A stretch of DNA of 64,000 nt from KBS50 sp042666615. Lineage in GTDB: Bacteria; Actinomycetota; Actinomycetes; Mycobacteriales; Micromonosporaceae. The notes below the pieces were generated by a model, which was given only the letters and a program-made list of their open reading frames with translations, was not told the DNA's origin and made no database searches. Below, one piece after another: positions 24,378 through 33,301 of the stretch (within the stretch, counting starts at the first letter, position 1; every line of letters starts with the position of its first letter). Where the stretch lies: contig NZ_JBHTDD010000015.1 of the NCBI RefSeq assembly GCF_042666615.1, positions 62,001 to 126,000 on the forward strand, given 5' to 3'. Made by a program: the position numbers and the translations under genes.

Positions 24378-26329
24378 CCGAGGACGATCTGCGTACCCGG
24401 TGGCACCTGGGTGTTCTCGGCCGGCACCTGATAGCGCACCGTGCCGTTCGGGTTGATGTCCAGCCGGGCCGTGAGCTGCTGCCCCTGCAGTAGCTGTTGC
24501 GCCTGTTGGCAGGGCAGGTCGATCACGCGTGGGACGGTGATCGCCGGTGGCCCCTTGCTGACCTTGAGCTTGACCTCGGCGCCCTTCTCCACACCGGTGC
24601 CGTCCGGCGGGTTCTGCTCGATCACCTCGTCCTTGGGCTTCTCCGAGTCGACGTACTGCTCCACGGAGACCAGGCCGAGCTGGGAGAGCGAGGTCCGGGC
24701 CTCGGTGATGTTCTTACCGACCAGTCGTGGCACGGACAGCGGAGCCTTCCCCTTGCTGACCACGACCGTAATCTTGGTGCCCGGTTTGACCTCGGTGCCG
24801 ACCTGCGGATTGAGACCGATCACCACGCCTGCCGGCAGGTTGTCGTTGAACTGGTCCGGCCCGCGCTCCACCACGAGCCCAGCCTTCTCGAGGTTGCCCT
24901 GCGCCAGGTCGAGGCTCTGCCCGGTCACGTCGGGCACCTGGAAGCGTTCGGGGCCGAGGCTGAGCACGAGGGTGACCGTGCCGCCCTTGACGATGCGGGC
25001 GCTGACCGGCGGATCCTGCTCGACGACGACGTCCTTGGCCGCTTGGGCGTCGTAGCGCGGGGTGCCGTACGCGATGGTCAGTCCGGCCTGGTTGGCCCGG
25101 GCCTCGGCCTGCGCGCGGGGCAGCGCGGTGAGTTCCGGCGCGACCGTGTAGCGGCCGAACCCGAACCACCAGCCGCCGAGGCTGAGTAGCAGCACCAGCA
25201 CCACGCCGACGGCGACGACCGTCCGTCGGTTGGCCGGATCGGTGAACAGACCAACCATCCCACCGCGCGAGCGGTCCGGGGCACCGTCGAGGCGGCGCCG
25301 ACCGCGTGCGGGCCGGTCCGGCTGCTGCTCGGGAAGTCGTGCCCAGGACGGTCGGGAGGCCGGCTGGACAGCGGAGATGGTCATCGTCGGCTGCTCGACC
25401 GGGCGGAGCACCGCGGTCTGCGCAGCGTTGACGCTGCCCAGATCCTCCCGCGCCACCTGGACCTCGGCCAGGAGGGCGCCCGCGTCGGTGGGCCGGGCGC
25501 CGGGATCCCGCCGGGTGGCACGGATGACCAGGTCGTCCAGCGCCGACGGCAGACCGGGTACGAGCGTCGACGGTGGCGGTACGTCCCGGTCGACGTGCTG
25601 CCAGGCGATGTCGACCGCCCGCTCGCCGTCGTACGGCACCCGACCGGTCAGCATCTCGAACAGCACGACGCCGGCCGAGTAGACGTCGGTACGCGGGTCG
25701 GCCCGCCCGTCGGTGACCAGCTCCGGCGCCACGTACGCGACGGTTGCCATCAACCTGCCGCCAGCGTCCTCGTCGGCGCTGGCCTCGACGGCCCTGGCCA
25801 GACCGAAGTCGGCGACCTTGACCACGCTGTCCACCAGGTTGCCGGCGCCGCCGCTCGGGGCCTCGGCCACCAGCACGTTCTCCGGCTTCACGTCCCGGTG
25901 TACCAGGCCGGCCCGGTGCGCCGCGGCGATGGCGGCGAGCATCTGCTCGAAGATGGCCAGCGCCTCGCCGGGATCCAGCCGCCGCCGGTCGGACAGGATG
26001 TCGCGCAGGGTGCGACCACGGACGTACTCCATGACCAGGTACGGCAGGCCGTGGTGGCTGCCCTGGTCGTAGACGGCGACCACGTTGGGGTGGGTCAGCC
26101 GGGCGATTGTCTTGGCCTCGTCCGTGAATCGGTCGACGAAGCCGGCGAGCCGGCCCGCCTCGCCCGGACCGGGCGTGGAATGAATGATCTTCAGGGCGAC
26201 GGTTCGTTCGAGACGTTCGTCCGTGGCGGTGTAGACCGTCGCCATGCCGCCGCGGGCGACCCGGGCGCGGATCCGGTAGCGCCCGTCGACCAGCGAGCCC
26301 AGCAATGTGTCGGCGACCTGAATGTCCAT
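24368..26329 (-). CDS. Ser/Thr protein kinase with four PASTA domains
   Basis: A 653-residue membrane kinase. The cytoplasmic kinase domain has GGMATVY in the glycine loop, Lys47 in VALKI, HRDVKPENV as the catalytic loop and VADFGLA. A juxtamembrane segment leads to one helix (TVVAVGVVLVLLLSLGGWWFGF). Four extracellular PASTA repeats follow (starting near YTVAPELTALP, ERFQVPDVTG, PLSVPRLVGK and AITVPRVIDL), which in this family bind muropeptides or lipid II. It is divergent from the Rv2175c-like gene, as M. tuberculosis pknL is from Rv2175c, although mycobacterial PknL has no PASTA repeats. The stop overlaps the nfo start. Confidence 0.95.
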   Translation of the reverse strand: MDIQVADTLLGSLVDGRYRIRARVARGGMATVYTATDERLERTVALKIIHSTPGPGEAGRLAGFVDRFTDEAKTIARLTHPNVVAVYDQGSHHGLPYLVMEYVRGRTLRDILSDRRRLDPGEALAIFEQMLAAIAAAHRAGLVHRDVKPENVLVAEAPSGGAGNLVDSVVKVADFGLARAVEASADEDAGGRLMATVAYVAPELVTDGRADPRTDVYSAGVVLFEMLTGRVPYDGERAVDIAWQHVDRDVPPPSTLVPGLPSALDDLVIRATRRDPGARPTDAGALLAEVQVAREDLGSVNAAQTAVLRPVEQPTMTISAVQPASRPSWARLPEQQPDRPARGRRRLDGAPDRSRGGMVGLFTDPANRRTVVAVGVVLVLLLSLGGWWFGFGRYTVAPELTALPRAQAEARANQAGLTIAYGTPRYDAQAAKDVVVEQDPPVSARIVKGGTVTLVLSLGPERFQVPDVTGQSLDLAQGNLEKAGLVVERGPDQFNDNLPAGVVIGLNPQVGTEVKPGTKITVVVSKGKAPLSVPRLVGKNITEARTSLSQLGLVSVEQYVDSEKPKDEVIEQNPPDGTGVEKGAEVKLKVSKGPPAITVPRVIDLPCQQAQQLLQGQQLTARLDINPNGTVRYQVPAENTQVPPGTQIVLGCL

Positions 26330-26468
26330 CGGCAGGCAGTCTATGTCTTACGACGGGGACGGCAGAACAGGATGCCACAGTCGCCGGGCATCGATCTCAT
26401 ATCACCGCCGCCACCAAGTACCACGATGGCGTTGGCGCAGGCAGCCAGGGACGTGCGAGGGTGAACGG

Positions 26469-26897
26469 GTGAGTGAATTCGTATCCGCCGCCGACCGGGC
26501 CCGGCCGGGTCCGGCGTCCGCCGACCGGGCCAACTCGGGTTCGACCGGCGCCCAACCGACCGCGGGCCGGCCCACCGACTGGCTGACCCTGCCGGAGGTC
26601 GCCGATCGGCTGGAGGTGTCGATCAGCAAGGTCCACCAGATGATCCGGGAGGGTCAGGTGCTCGCGGTCCCGCGCGACGGCGTCCGCCGGATCCCGGCCG
26701 AACTGGTGGCCAACCGAACGGTGCTCAAGCACCTGCCCGGCATCCTCACGCTGCTCCGCGACGCCGGGTACGACGACGAGGAGGTGCTCGGTTGGCTGTA
26801 CGAGTCCGACGACACGCTGCCCGGGACCCCGGCCGCGGCGCTCGGTGGTGACCGGGCCCGCGAGGTCAAGCGCCGGGCGCAGGCCCTCGGCTTCTGA
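26469..26897 (+). CDS. Rv2175c-family DNA-binding protein
   Basis: A 142-residue regulator. A disordered, alanine- and proline-rich N-terminus of about 35 residues contains threonines and serines. It is followed by an excisionase-like winged helix (DWLTLPEVADRLEVSISKVHQMIREG, then VLAVPRDGVRRIPAELV) and a helical C-terminal dimer domain (LKHLPGILTLLRDAGYDDEEVLGWLYESDD). In M. tuberculosis the homologue is phosphorylated on its N-terminal extension by the adjacent kinase PknL and loses DNA binding. The divergent kinase here suggests the same circuit. GTG 26469 follows GAGGGTG. Confidence 0.9.
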   Translation: MSEFVSAADRARPGPASADRANSGSTGAQPTAGRPTDWLTLPEVADRLEVSISKVHQMIREGQVLAVPRDGVRRIPAELVANRTVLKHLPGILTLLRDAGYDDEEVLGWLYESDDTLPGTPAAALGGDRAREVKRRAQALGF

Positions 26898-27031
26898 CCG
26901 GGTCGACCTGCGCCCGCACCGGCGCCCGCACCGGCGTGCTAATGCCGCTACTGGTTCGCCCGCGGGCTGGGAACGCCCCGGCCGGTCCCGGTGATCCGGC
27001 GGTACGCTCCGGGCGGCCAACACCTGGTGCG

Positions 27032-27082
27032 GCGATATACCGGAGAGGCATGGTCAATCGTCATACCTTTCCGGTATATCGC
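27032..27082. repeat. 21-bp near-perfect inverted repeat
   Basis: The outer 13 bases GCGATATACCGGA (27032-27044) and the complement at 27070-27082 are perfect, and the stem continues to 21 bases with two mismatches around the loop GTCAATCGT. It is conspicuously AT-richer than its surroundings. The right arm encodes the final residues and the stop of the mannosyltransferase gene. Confidence 0.9.
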
Positions 27083-28674
27083 TCGCTGGCTTCTCGTCCA
27101 GCCGGCCCGGGTTCTCTCCGGCGTCGCCACGCCCACACCACCAGCCCGATCACGAGGGCGGTGTCCAGCAACGCCCCGGGCAGCTTGGTCAGGACGGCCA
27201 GACCGAGTCCGTCGGGCAGCACCAGGAAGCTGAGCCCCACCGCCGCCCCGGCCAGCCAACGGCCCGGACGGCGGTCCGCCACCCCGGCGGCGAGGACCGC
27301 GATCGCCGTCAGGGCGTACCACGGGTAGAAGACCGGAGACAGCACGGCGAGCGCGCCGAAGGTCGCACCGCAGGTCGCCACCACCCGACGCCGCGCCGCG
27401 CCGGCGCGGTAAGCGGTGTCCGGCGCCGACCCGGCCGGGCCCACAGCGGCGAGCCCGGCCCGGACCAGCAGCGCCACCGCGACGGCGACCAGGACCACCA
27501 GGCCGATCCCCCGCGCCACCGCCACCGCACCGGCCATGCCCTCCGGATGCCCGACGATCCGCAGCAGGTAGCCAGCCGTCATCCCCAGCCCGGTCGGCAG
27601 CGAGGTCCACTGCACCAGCCGGCCGGTGCCGGACAGGGCCGCCAGCCAACCCAGATCCAGCCCGGTGAGCAGGCTCAGTCCCGTGAACGCGAGGAGTCCG
27701 GCGGCCAGCACCGGCACCGCCGTCCGGGCGACCGCACCGGCGGACCGGCGGCCGACCGCACCGGCGGACCGGCGGCCGACCGCACCGAGCAGGACCACGA
27801 ACGGCACCGCGACCAGTGCCGTCACCTTGACCGCCACGGCGAGGGCCAGCAGGACACCGGCCCCCGTGAGCGGGACGTCGACTCCCGTGAGCGGGCGTCC
27901 GGCTTCCGTGAGCGGGCGTCCGGCCGCCGCCGGACGGGTCACGACGCCGGCCGCGAGGGCCAGCGCGGCCAGCACCAGGCCGACCATCAGGCCGTCGTTG
28001 TGCGCACCCGCCACGAGGTGCACAGCCACCAGCGGGCTGAGCAGACCGAGCCAGGTCGCCACCGCTGGATCGACCCCGCCGACCCGGGCCAGTCGGGGAA
28101 GGCAACCGGCGACGAGCAGCCCACCACCGAGCGCCACCAGCCGGAACAGGCCGACGGCCACGACCAACTGACCGTCGACCGAGTCGGTGACGGCGCGAGC
28201 CAGGGCCACCACCAGCCCGGCGAGCGCCACCGCCAGCGGCCCGTACGGGGTTGGCGTCTCCCGCCACAACTCCGGCACCGCCGCCGCCCACGCGCAGCCG
28301 CCGGTCGCCACCCCCTGCGCGTACGGGTCGGCACCATCGAGCCACAGCGCACCCTGGCAGGCGTACGCGTACACGTCCCGGCTGGCCAGCGGCGGCGCCA
28401 CGAGCAGCGGAGCCGCCCACAGCGCGCCGGTGACCAACAACCAGCGCACCGATCGCGTCACCGGCCGCAGTCGCCACCAGGCCACCGACAGCGTCACGAG
28501 GCCGACGACGCAGGCCAGCAGGCCCAGCCAGTACGCCGGACCGGCGGTTCCGTCGCGGGCGGCGCTGCCCTCCGCCCCGCCGGGTAGCGCTCCCGCGGCG
28601 TATCCGCCCGCGGCGATCAGGCAGGCTCCGACGAGCCCCGCCAACCGGACACCGAGCCCGGTCGAGGCCCGCAC
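27061..28674 (-). CDS. polyprenol-phosphomannose-dependent GT-C mannosyltransferase (MptA/MptB type)
   Basis: A 537-residue integral membrane protein with about 12 hydrophobic helices. Predicted to add alpha-1,6-mannose from polyprenyl-phospho-mannose during lipoglycan synthesis on the outer face of the membrane. The acidic loop after the second or third helix, PPLASRDVYAYACQGALWLDGADPY, fits the GT-C catalytic loop. LSPLVAVHLVAGAHNDGLMVGLVLA and FYPWYALTAI are also family-like. Internal 8-residue repeats (RRSAGAVG twice) and a triple PLT(E/G) repeat lie in loops. The last residues (SERYTGKV) come from an inverted repeat. GTG 28674 lies just after the prenyl synthase stop. The locus matches M. 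tuberculosis mptA-idsA2. Confidence 0.88.
   Translation of the reverse strand: MRASTGLGVRLAGLVGACLIAAGGYAAGALPGGAEGSAARDGTAGPAYWLGLLACVVGLVTLSVAWWRLRPVTRSVRWLLVTGALWAAPLLVAPPLASRDVYAYACQGALWLDGADPYAQGVATGGCAWAAAVPELWRETPTPYGPLAVALAGLVVALARAVTDSVDGQLVVAVGLFRLVALGGGLLVAGCLPRLARVGGVDPAVATWLGLLSPLVAVHLVAGAHNDGLMVGLVLAALALAAGVVTRPAAAGRPLTEAGRPLTGVDVPLTGAGVLLALAVAVKVTALVAVPFVVLLGAVGRRSAGAVGRRSAGAVARTAVPVLAAGLLAFTGLSLLTGLDLGWLAALSGTGRLVQWTSLPTGLGMTAGYLLRIVGHPEGMAGAVAVARGIGLVVLVAVAVALLVRAGLAAVGPAGSAPDTAYRAGAARRRVVATCGATFGALAVLSPVFYPWYALTAIAVLAAGVADRRPGRWLAGAAVGLSFLVLPDGLGLAVLTKLPGALLDTALVIGLVVWAWRRRREPGPAGREASERYTGKV
27731..27778. repeat. 24-bp tandem duplication in the mannosyltransferase gene
   Basis: Two exact 24-base units (ACCGCACCGGCGGACCGGCG and four more bases) lie in frame and encode RRSAGAVG twice in a loop between membrane helices. 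A third unit begins and diverges at 27779. Confidence 0.85.
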
Positions 28675-28676
28675 CC

Positions 28677-29759
28677 CTAGTCCGCCCGCCGGGTGGCCAC
28701 AAACGCCAGGTCGACCAGCACCCGCCGAGCCTCGGCGTCCAGGTCCGCGCCGTCCAACGCGGTAAGCGCCGCGTCGGTCAACTCGCCGATCCGCCGCTCG
28801 GTCCGGGCCAACGCACCGCTGCCGTCGATGATCGCGCGAAGCCGGTCGACCATGGCGGGCTCCAGCGTCGGATCGCCGAGCCGGTCGGCCAGCAGGGTCT
28901 GGTCGGCCGGGTCAGCCATCTCCATCGCGGCGGCCACGAGATAGGTCCGCTTGCCCTCACGCAGGTCGTCTCCGGCCGGCTTGCCGGTCTGCTCCGGGTC
29001 ACCGAACACCCCGAGCACGTCGTCGCGCAGCTGGAACGCCTCGCCCAGCGGCAGCCCGTACCCGGAGTAGGTCCGGCGCACCGGCTCGGGGGCGTCGGCG
29101 AGGGCGGCGCCCAGCAACAGCGGACGCTCGATCGTGTACTTGGCGGACTTGTAACAGGCCACCTTGCTCGCTCGGGTGACCGAGGTGTCGGCGCTGGCCT
29201 GCGTCAACACGTCCAGGTACTGGCCGACGGTGACCTCGGTGCGCATCTCGTCGAAGACCGGCCGGGCGCGAGCCACCGTCTCCGGGTCCAGGCCGCCACC
29301 GTGCAGCAGCTCGTCCGACCAGACCAGGCAGAGATCGCCGAGGAGGATGGCGGCCGCGGCGCCGAAGCCGTCCGGGTCACCGACCCAGCCGGCCGTCCGG
29401 TGCCGACCGGCGAATCGTCGGTGCACGGCGGGTCCACCCCGCCGGGTGTCCGACCGGTCGATCACGTCATCGTGGATCAACGCGCTGGCCTGGACGAACT
29501 CCAGCGCGGCCAGGGTCGTCACCACCTGGTCGGAGTCGAACCCACCGGCCCCCCGGTAGCCCCAGTAGGCGAACGCCGGGCGCAACCGCTTGCCGCCACC
29601 CAGCACGAACCCCTCCAACGTCTCGGCGACCGGGATCAATGCCTCGTCGACCCCCGTCATCCAGCGGCGTCGTTCGTTCAGAAACGCCGCGAGCGACTTG
29701 TCGATCCGTTGGCGAAGGCCGGCTCGGTCGACCGGCGACGTGGGGGCAGCGTGGGTCAC
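28677..29759 (-). CDS. polyprenyl diphosphate synthase family protein
   Basis: Head-to-tail condensation of isopentenyl diphosphate to an E-type prenyl diphosphate, likely geranylgeranyl. The 360-residue helical protein has LGGGKRLRPAFAYWGYRGAGG, the first aspartate-rich motif in ALIHDDVIDRSDTRRG, the GDLCLVW helix, KSAKYTIERPLLLGAAL, and a second motif FQLRDDVLGVFGDPEQTGKP. In the second motif the last Asp is Gly, which is normal in the actinobacterial IdsA group. GTG 29759 overlaps the preceding stop. It could supply lipid carriers for the next gene and GGPP for the carotenoid genes 4 kb away. Confidence 0.93.
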   Translation of the reverse strand: MTHAAPTSPVDRAGLRQRIDKSLAAFLNERRRWMTGVDEALIPVAETLEGFVLGGGKRLRPAFAYWGYRGAGGFDSDQVVTTLAALEFVQASALIHDDVIDRSDTRRGGPAVHRRFAGRHRTAGWVGDPDGFGAAAAILLGDLCLVWSDELLHGGGLDPETVARARPVFDEMRTEVTVGQYLDVLTQASADTSVTRASKVACYKSAKYTIERPLLLGAALADAPEPVRRTYSGYGLPLGEAFQLRDDVLGVFGDPEQTGKPAGDDLREGKRTYLVAAAMEMADPADQTLLADRLGDPTLEPAMVDRLRAIIDGSGALARTERRIGELTDAALTALDGADLDAEARRVLVDLAFVATRRAD

Positions 29760-31312
29760 CCCCTGACGCTATCCGCTCCGGCCGGCCCTCGCCCCCCGGC
29801 CCGCCACCGGGCTTCGCCGGCCGGCACGGGCCTACCGGTGGGCAGGAAAGCGGTCGCCGCCGTGGCCAGAAAGCGCCGCACCACGGGTTCGTTCCGGTAT
29901 GCCGTCAGGCGTGCCCGCACGGCGGTCAACGCGGTGGTGGCCCGGACGGATCCAGAGCGGACGGCTTCCAGCAGCGTCTCGTCGGCCACCGCGCACGCCT
30001 GCTCGACCTCGCCCAGGTCGAGCAGCACCCCGGCCCACCAGGCGCCGTAGAGCGCCCGCGTCCGCGGCGACCCCGGCCGGCACGCCGCGGCGGCCAGCAT
30101 TGGCTCGGCCCGCGACGGCCGGCCCAGGACGGCCAGACAGCGGCCGGTGAGTGCGGCCAGTACGGTGTCGTCCAGCCAGTAGAGCCAGGACGGGTTGCGA
30201 TCCGGGAGGTGCGCCGCCGCGGCCCGATCGGCGGCGGCCAGAGCCGACCTGGCCAGCCGATGCCGACCGGCCAGGGCGGCCGTGACGGCCAACCGGTGCA
30301 GCTGGACCGCCCGCAGCCCGGCCGGGGCGCTTCGTAGGCCGGCGTACCCGATCCAGGCCAGTCGCATCGCCGTCGCCGGATCGCTTCCGGACAACAAATG
30401 GCTGCCGCAGCTCAGCACGTACCCGCCGAGGAGCCGGTCGCCCGCGGCGGCGGCGAGCGTCAGGGCCCGGCGGTAGTCGGCGAGGGCCCCGGATGCGTCC
30501 CCGGCGTCGGCGCTGAGCCAGCCGGTGAGCTGGGCCGCCTCGGCGGCGAGTCGCAACCGCCGACGCGTCGTCGACCCGGAACAGCGGCCGGCCCGGGGCC
30601 GCCCGCCGCCCGCTCCGGCGGTGTCAACCGGCGTAGCCCATGACCCGAGGCGGGCACCCGTCGGCCCGGACGGGCCCGACGTCGATGATCCACCCGGTGA
30701 GCCCAGTGAGGCCAGCCGGCGCCGCCCGAAGGGCGCCAGGTCGACGCCACCGACCAGGTCGTCCAGCCGGCGAAGCTCGGCCAGCTCGGCGATGGCGGCG
30801 TCCGGGTCGATGTCCACGATCGGCATCGGCACCGGGTCGAGGCACCCCGCGTCGGTCAACCACCGGTGGGCGAGGGCCACCAGGGCCCGCCGGGTCCCGG
30901 TGGCCGGCCCGCCGGCGGGCCGGTCGCCGCCGCGCGGGGTGGCCGACCGGCGGGCGACCGGTTCCCGGGCCGTCTCGGCCGCGGCGGCGACCAGGTGGTC
31001 GAGCGGTGTCTCCAGTACGAGGGCCAGCCAACCCAGCCAGAACTCACCTGGTACCCGGCGCTCGCGCTCCCACCGGCTCACCTCGTGCCGGGTGATCGTC
31101 GGCATGCCGGCCGCCGCGCAGAGCCGCTCCGCCAGGCCCAACTGGCTCCAGCCGCGGGCCGTCCGGAGCGCGGCCAGGAGGGGCCCGAGCGTCGCGGGCG
31201 CGCCACGCTCGTGATCCACGCGGCGACCACCGGGCGGCGGGCCGGCCGGGTCGGGTGGGCGCCCGGTCCCCGGGTCGGGACCGGCGGACGGAAAGGGAGC
31301 GGACGGGGTCAT
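29756..31312 (-). CDS. XRE-family regulator with a TPR-like C-terminus
   Basis: A 518-residue protein. After a proline-rich leader of about 40 residues comes a helix-turn-helix of the Cro/C1 type (LGPLLAALRTARGWSQLGLAERLCAAAG, then ITRHEVSRWERERRVP). A low-complexity middle separates it from a long alpha-helical, alanine-rich region resembling TPR arrays (AADRLLGGYVLSCGSHLLSG, TAALAGRHRLARSALAAADR and similar). This layout is common in actinomycete regulators of unknown ligand. ATG 31312 was chosen with AAGGACG upstream. The gene is the first of an operon with the prenyl synthase and the mannosyltransferase. Confidence 0.82.
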   Translation of the reverse strand: MTPSAPFPSAGPDPGTGRPPDPAGPPPGGRRVDHERGAPATLGPLLAALRTARGWSQLGLAERLCAAAGMPTITRHEVSRWERERRVPGEFWLGWLALVLETPLDHLVAAAAETAREPVARRSATPRGGDRPAGGPATGTRRALVALAHRWLTDAGCLDPVPMPIVDIDPDAAIAELAELRRLDDLVGGVDLAPFGRRRLASLGSPGGSSTSGPSGPTGARLGSWATPVDTAGAGGGRPRAGRCSGSTTRRRLRLAAEAAQLTGWLSADAGDASGALADYRRALTLAAAAGDRLLGGYVLSCGSHLLSGSDPATAMRLAWIGYAGLRSAPAGLRAVQLHRLAVTAALAGRHRLARSALAAADRAAAAHLPDRNPSWLYWLDDTVLAALTGRCLAVLGRPSRAEPMLAAAACRPGSPRTRALYGAWWAGVLLDLGEVEQACAVADETLLEAVRSGSVRATTALTAVRARLTAYRNEPVVRRFLATAATAFLPTGRPVPAGEARWRAGGRGPAGADSVRG

Positions 31313-31573
31313 GGACGTCCTTGGTCGCAGGAATCGGTCGGACCCCCACCCGCACGACGCCTTGGGGAGAAGACACCGCGCGGACCCGCGACCACGCCGC
31401 AGCGCGGTCCGGCGGACGCCCCGGACCGGTCGGTCCGGGCCATCCACCGCGTCCGTTCCTACCGGGCCGGTACGACGTTTTGCCGGCGCCGCCGGCCGCC
31501 CGGCCGGACCCGGGAAACGACACACTGTGGGACTGAACTCCATCGGGCCGGCCGGAAACGGTACGGTCGTAGG

Positions 31574-32491
31574 GTGGCGCTCGGTCTACCTTCCGTCCTT
31601 CCCCCGTCGCAGCCGTCGATCGGGGAGCTGATCCGTGCCGCCGGCCCGACGTTCTCGTTCGAGTTCTTCCCACCGAAGACCGCGGACGGGGAGCGGCAGC
31701 TGTGGCGGGCGATCCGGGAGCTGGAGCCGCTGCTCCCGTCGTTCGTCTCGATCACCTATGGGGCGGGCGGGACCACCCGGGACACCACCGTGGCGGTGAC
31801 CGAACGGGTCGCCACCGAGACCACCCTGCTGCCCATGGCGCACCTGACCGCCGTCAACCATTCGGTCGCCGAGCTGCGCAACGTCATCGGCCGGCTGGCC
31901 GCCGCCGGGGTCCGCAACGTGCTGGCGGTGCGCGGCGACCCGCCGGGTGACCCGAACGGGGAATGGGTCCGGCATCCGGACGGTGTGCTGTACGCCGAGG
32001 ACCTGGTTCGGTTGGTCCGCGACTCCGGTGACTTCTCGGTCGGGGTGGCCTCTTTCCCGTACAAACACCCCCGGTCCCCGGACATCGAAACGGACACCCG
32101 GTATTTCGTCCAGAAGTGCCGCGCCGGTGCCGAGTTCGCGATCACCCAGATGTTCTTCGAGGCCGACGACTACCTGCGGCTTCGGGACCGGGTGGCGGCG
32201 GCCGGCTGCGACACCCCGATCCTGCCGGGTGTCATGCCGGTCACCCAGATGCGCACCATCGAGCGGTCCGAGCAGCTTTCCGGGGCGCCGTTCCCGCGCC
32301 GGCTCGCCGACCGGTTCGCCCGGGTGGCCGACGACCCCGAGGCCGTTCGCAAGCTGGGTATCGAGCAGGCCAGCGAGATGTGCCGCCGGCTGCTCGACGA
32401 GGGGGTGCCGGGGATCCACTTCATCACCCTCAATCGGTCCACCGCCACCCGCGAGGTCTGGCAGTTGCTGCGGGTGGGTGCCGCGGTGTGA
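31574..32491 (+). CDS. metF: methylenetetrahydrofolate reductase
   Basis: Reduces 5,10-methylene-THF to 5-methyl-THF for methionine synthesis, using FAD. The 305-residue TIM barrel shows TFSFEFFPPKTADGE (with the catalytic Glu), FVSITYGAGGTTRD, MAHLTAVNHS, NVLAVRGDPPGD, VGVASFPYKHPRS, KCRAGAEFAITQMFFEADDY and ILPGVMPVTQ. GTG 31574 has no ribosome site, while TACGGT ends six bases before it, so a leaderless start is likely. It corresponds in position to Rv2172c beside idsA2 in M. tuberculosis. The stop overlaps a GTG that could start the next gene. Confidence 0.95.
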   Translation: MALGLPSVLPPSQPSIGELIRAAGPTFSFEFFPPKTADGERQLWRAIRELEPLLPSFVSITYGAGGTTRDTTVAVTERVATETTLLPMAHLTAVNHSVAELRNVIGRLAAAGVRNVLAVRGDPPGDPNGEWVRHPDGVLYAEDLVRLVRDSGDFSVGVASFPYKHPRSPDIETDTRYFVQKCRAGAEFAITQMFFEADDYLRLRDRVAAAGCDTPILPGVMPVTQMRTIERSEQLSGAPFPRRLADRFARVADDPEAVRKLGIEQASEMCRRLLDEGVPGIHFITLNRSTATREVWQLLRVGAAV

Positions 32492-32625
32492 GCCAGCCGG
32501 GGCTCCCCGTCCCGCCCGCGTCGGAACATCGGCGCGACCCCGCGTCCGGCTCTCCGTCGGTGGAGTCGGAGCAGCGGCGCGACTTGGCGTCCGATTCCCC
32601 GGTTGAATCCGGGGTGGGGAAACGG

Positions 32626-33291
32626 ATGATCTGGGACGACTACGCCGTCCGGTGGTCACGGCTGCACGGCGGCTTCGATCCGCGCGCCGCCAGCACGGTG
32701 GTGCGCGGCTGGCTGCGCATGTCCTACCTGGTCGGGTACGCCCTGAGCCGGCTCCGGGTGTCGCCGACCGGGGTGACGCTGGCCGGCGCGGTTCTCTGCG
32801 TCGCCGTACCGGTGGCCGCCGCCGGCTCCGCCGTCGGGGTGATCGTCGCCGCCTGCCTGGTCCTGCTGGCGGCGGTGGCGGACAGCGTGGACGGTGCGGT
32901 CGCGGTGGTGACCGAACGCACCAGCCGGCTGGGGTACGTTTACGACTCGCTGGCCGACCGGTTCGGTGAGGCGTGCTGGCTGGCCGCCTTCTGGCTGGTC
33001 GGTGCGCCGGGGTGGCTGGTGGTGGCGGCCGGCTCGATCTCCTGGCTGCACGAGTATGTCCGGGCGCGGTCAGTGGCGGCCGGGATGAAGGAGATCGGCA
33101 CGGTCACCGTCGGGGAACGGCCGAGCCGGGTCTCGATCGCGCTGGTCGGGCTACTGCTGGCCGGGACCGCCGGGTTGATCGACCCGGATCTGGCGCCCGG
33201 CACGATGACCGTGGTGACCGCCGGCTGGGTCCTGCTGGCCGGGTTCGGGCTCACCCAGTTGCTGGCCGCCGTCCGCCGCTCGCTGCGCTAG
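32626..33291 (+). CDS. CDP-alcohol phosphatidyltransferase family protein
   Basis: Membrane enzyme predicted to transfer a phosphatidyl or similar group from a CDP-linked donor to an alcohol. The 221-residue core has five or six helices. The signature DSVDGAVAVV...G...D...D is present, but the Arg of the usual DGxxAR is Val here, and the remaining aspartates are intact. ATG 32626 has GGGGA upstream and begins at the conserved IWDDYAVRWSRLHGGFDPR. A GTG at 32488 overlapping the metF stop would add 46 hydrophilic residues containing a 45-base tandem repeat (SEHRRDPAS, SEQRRDLAS) and cannot be excluded. Confidence 0.87.
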   Translation: MIWDDYAVRWSRLHGGFDPRAASTVVRGWLRMSYLVGYALSRLRVSPTGVTLAGAVLCVAVPVAAAGSAVGVIVAACLVLLAAVADSVDGAVAVVTERTSRLGYVYDSLADRFGEACWLAAFWLVGAPGWLVVAAGSISWLHEYVRARSVAAGMKEIGTVTVGERPSRVSIALVGLLLAGTAGLIDPDLAPGTMTVVTAGWVLLAGFGLTQLLAAVRRSLR

Positions 33292-33301
33292 GGGGAGGAC
33301 G

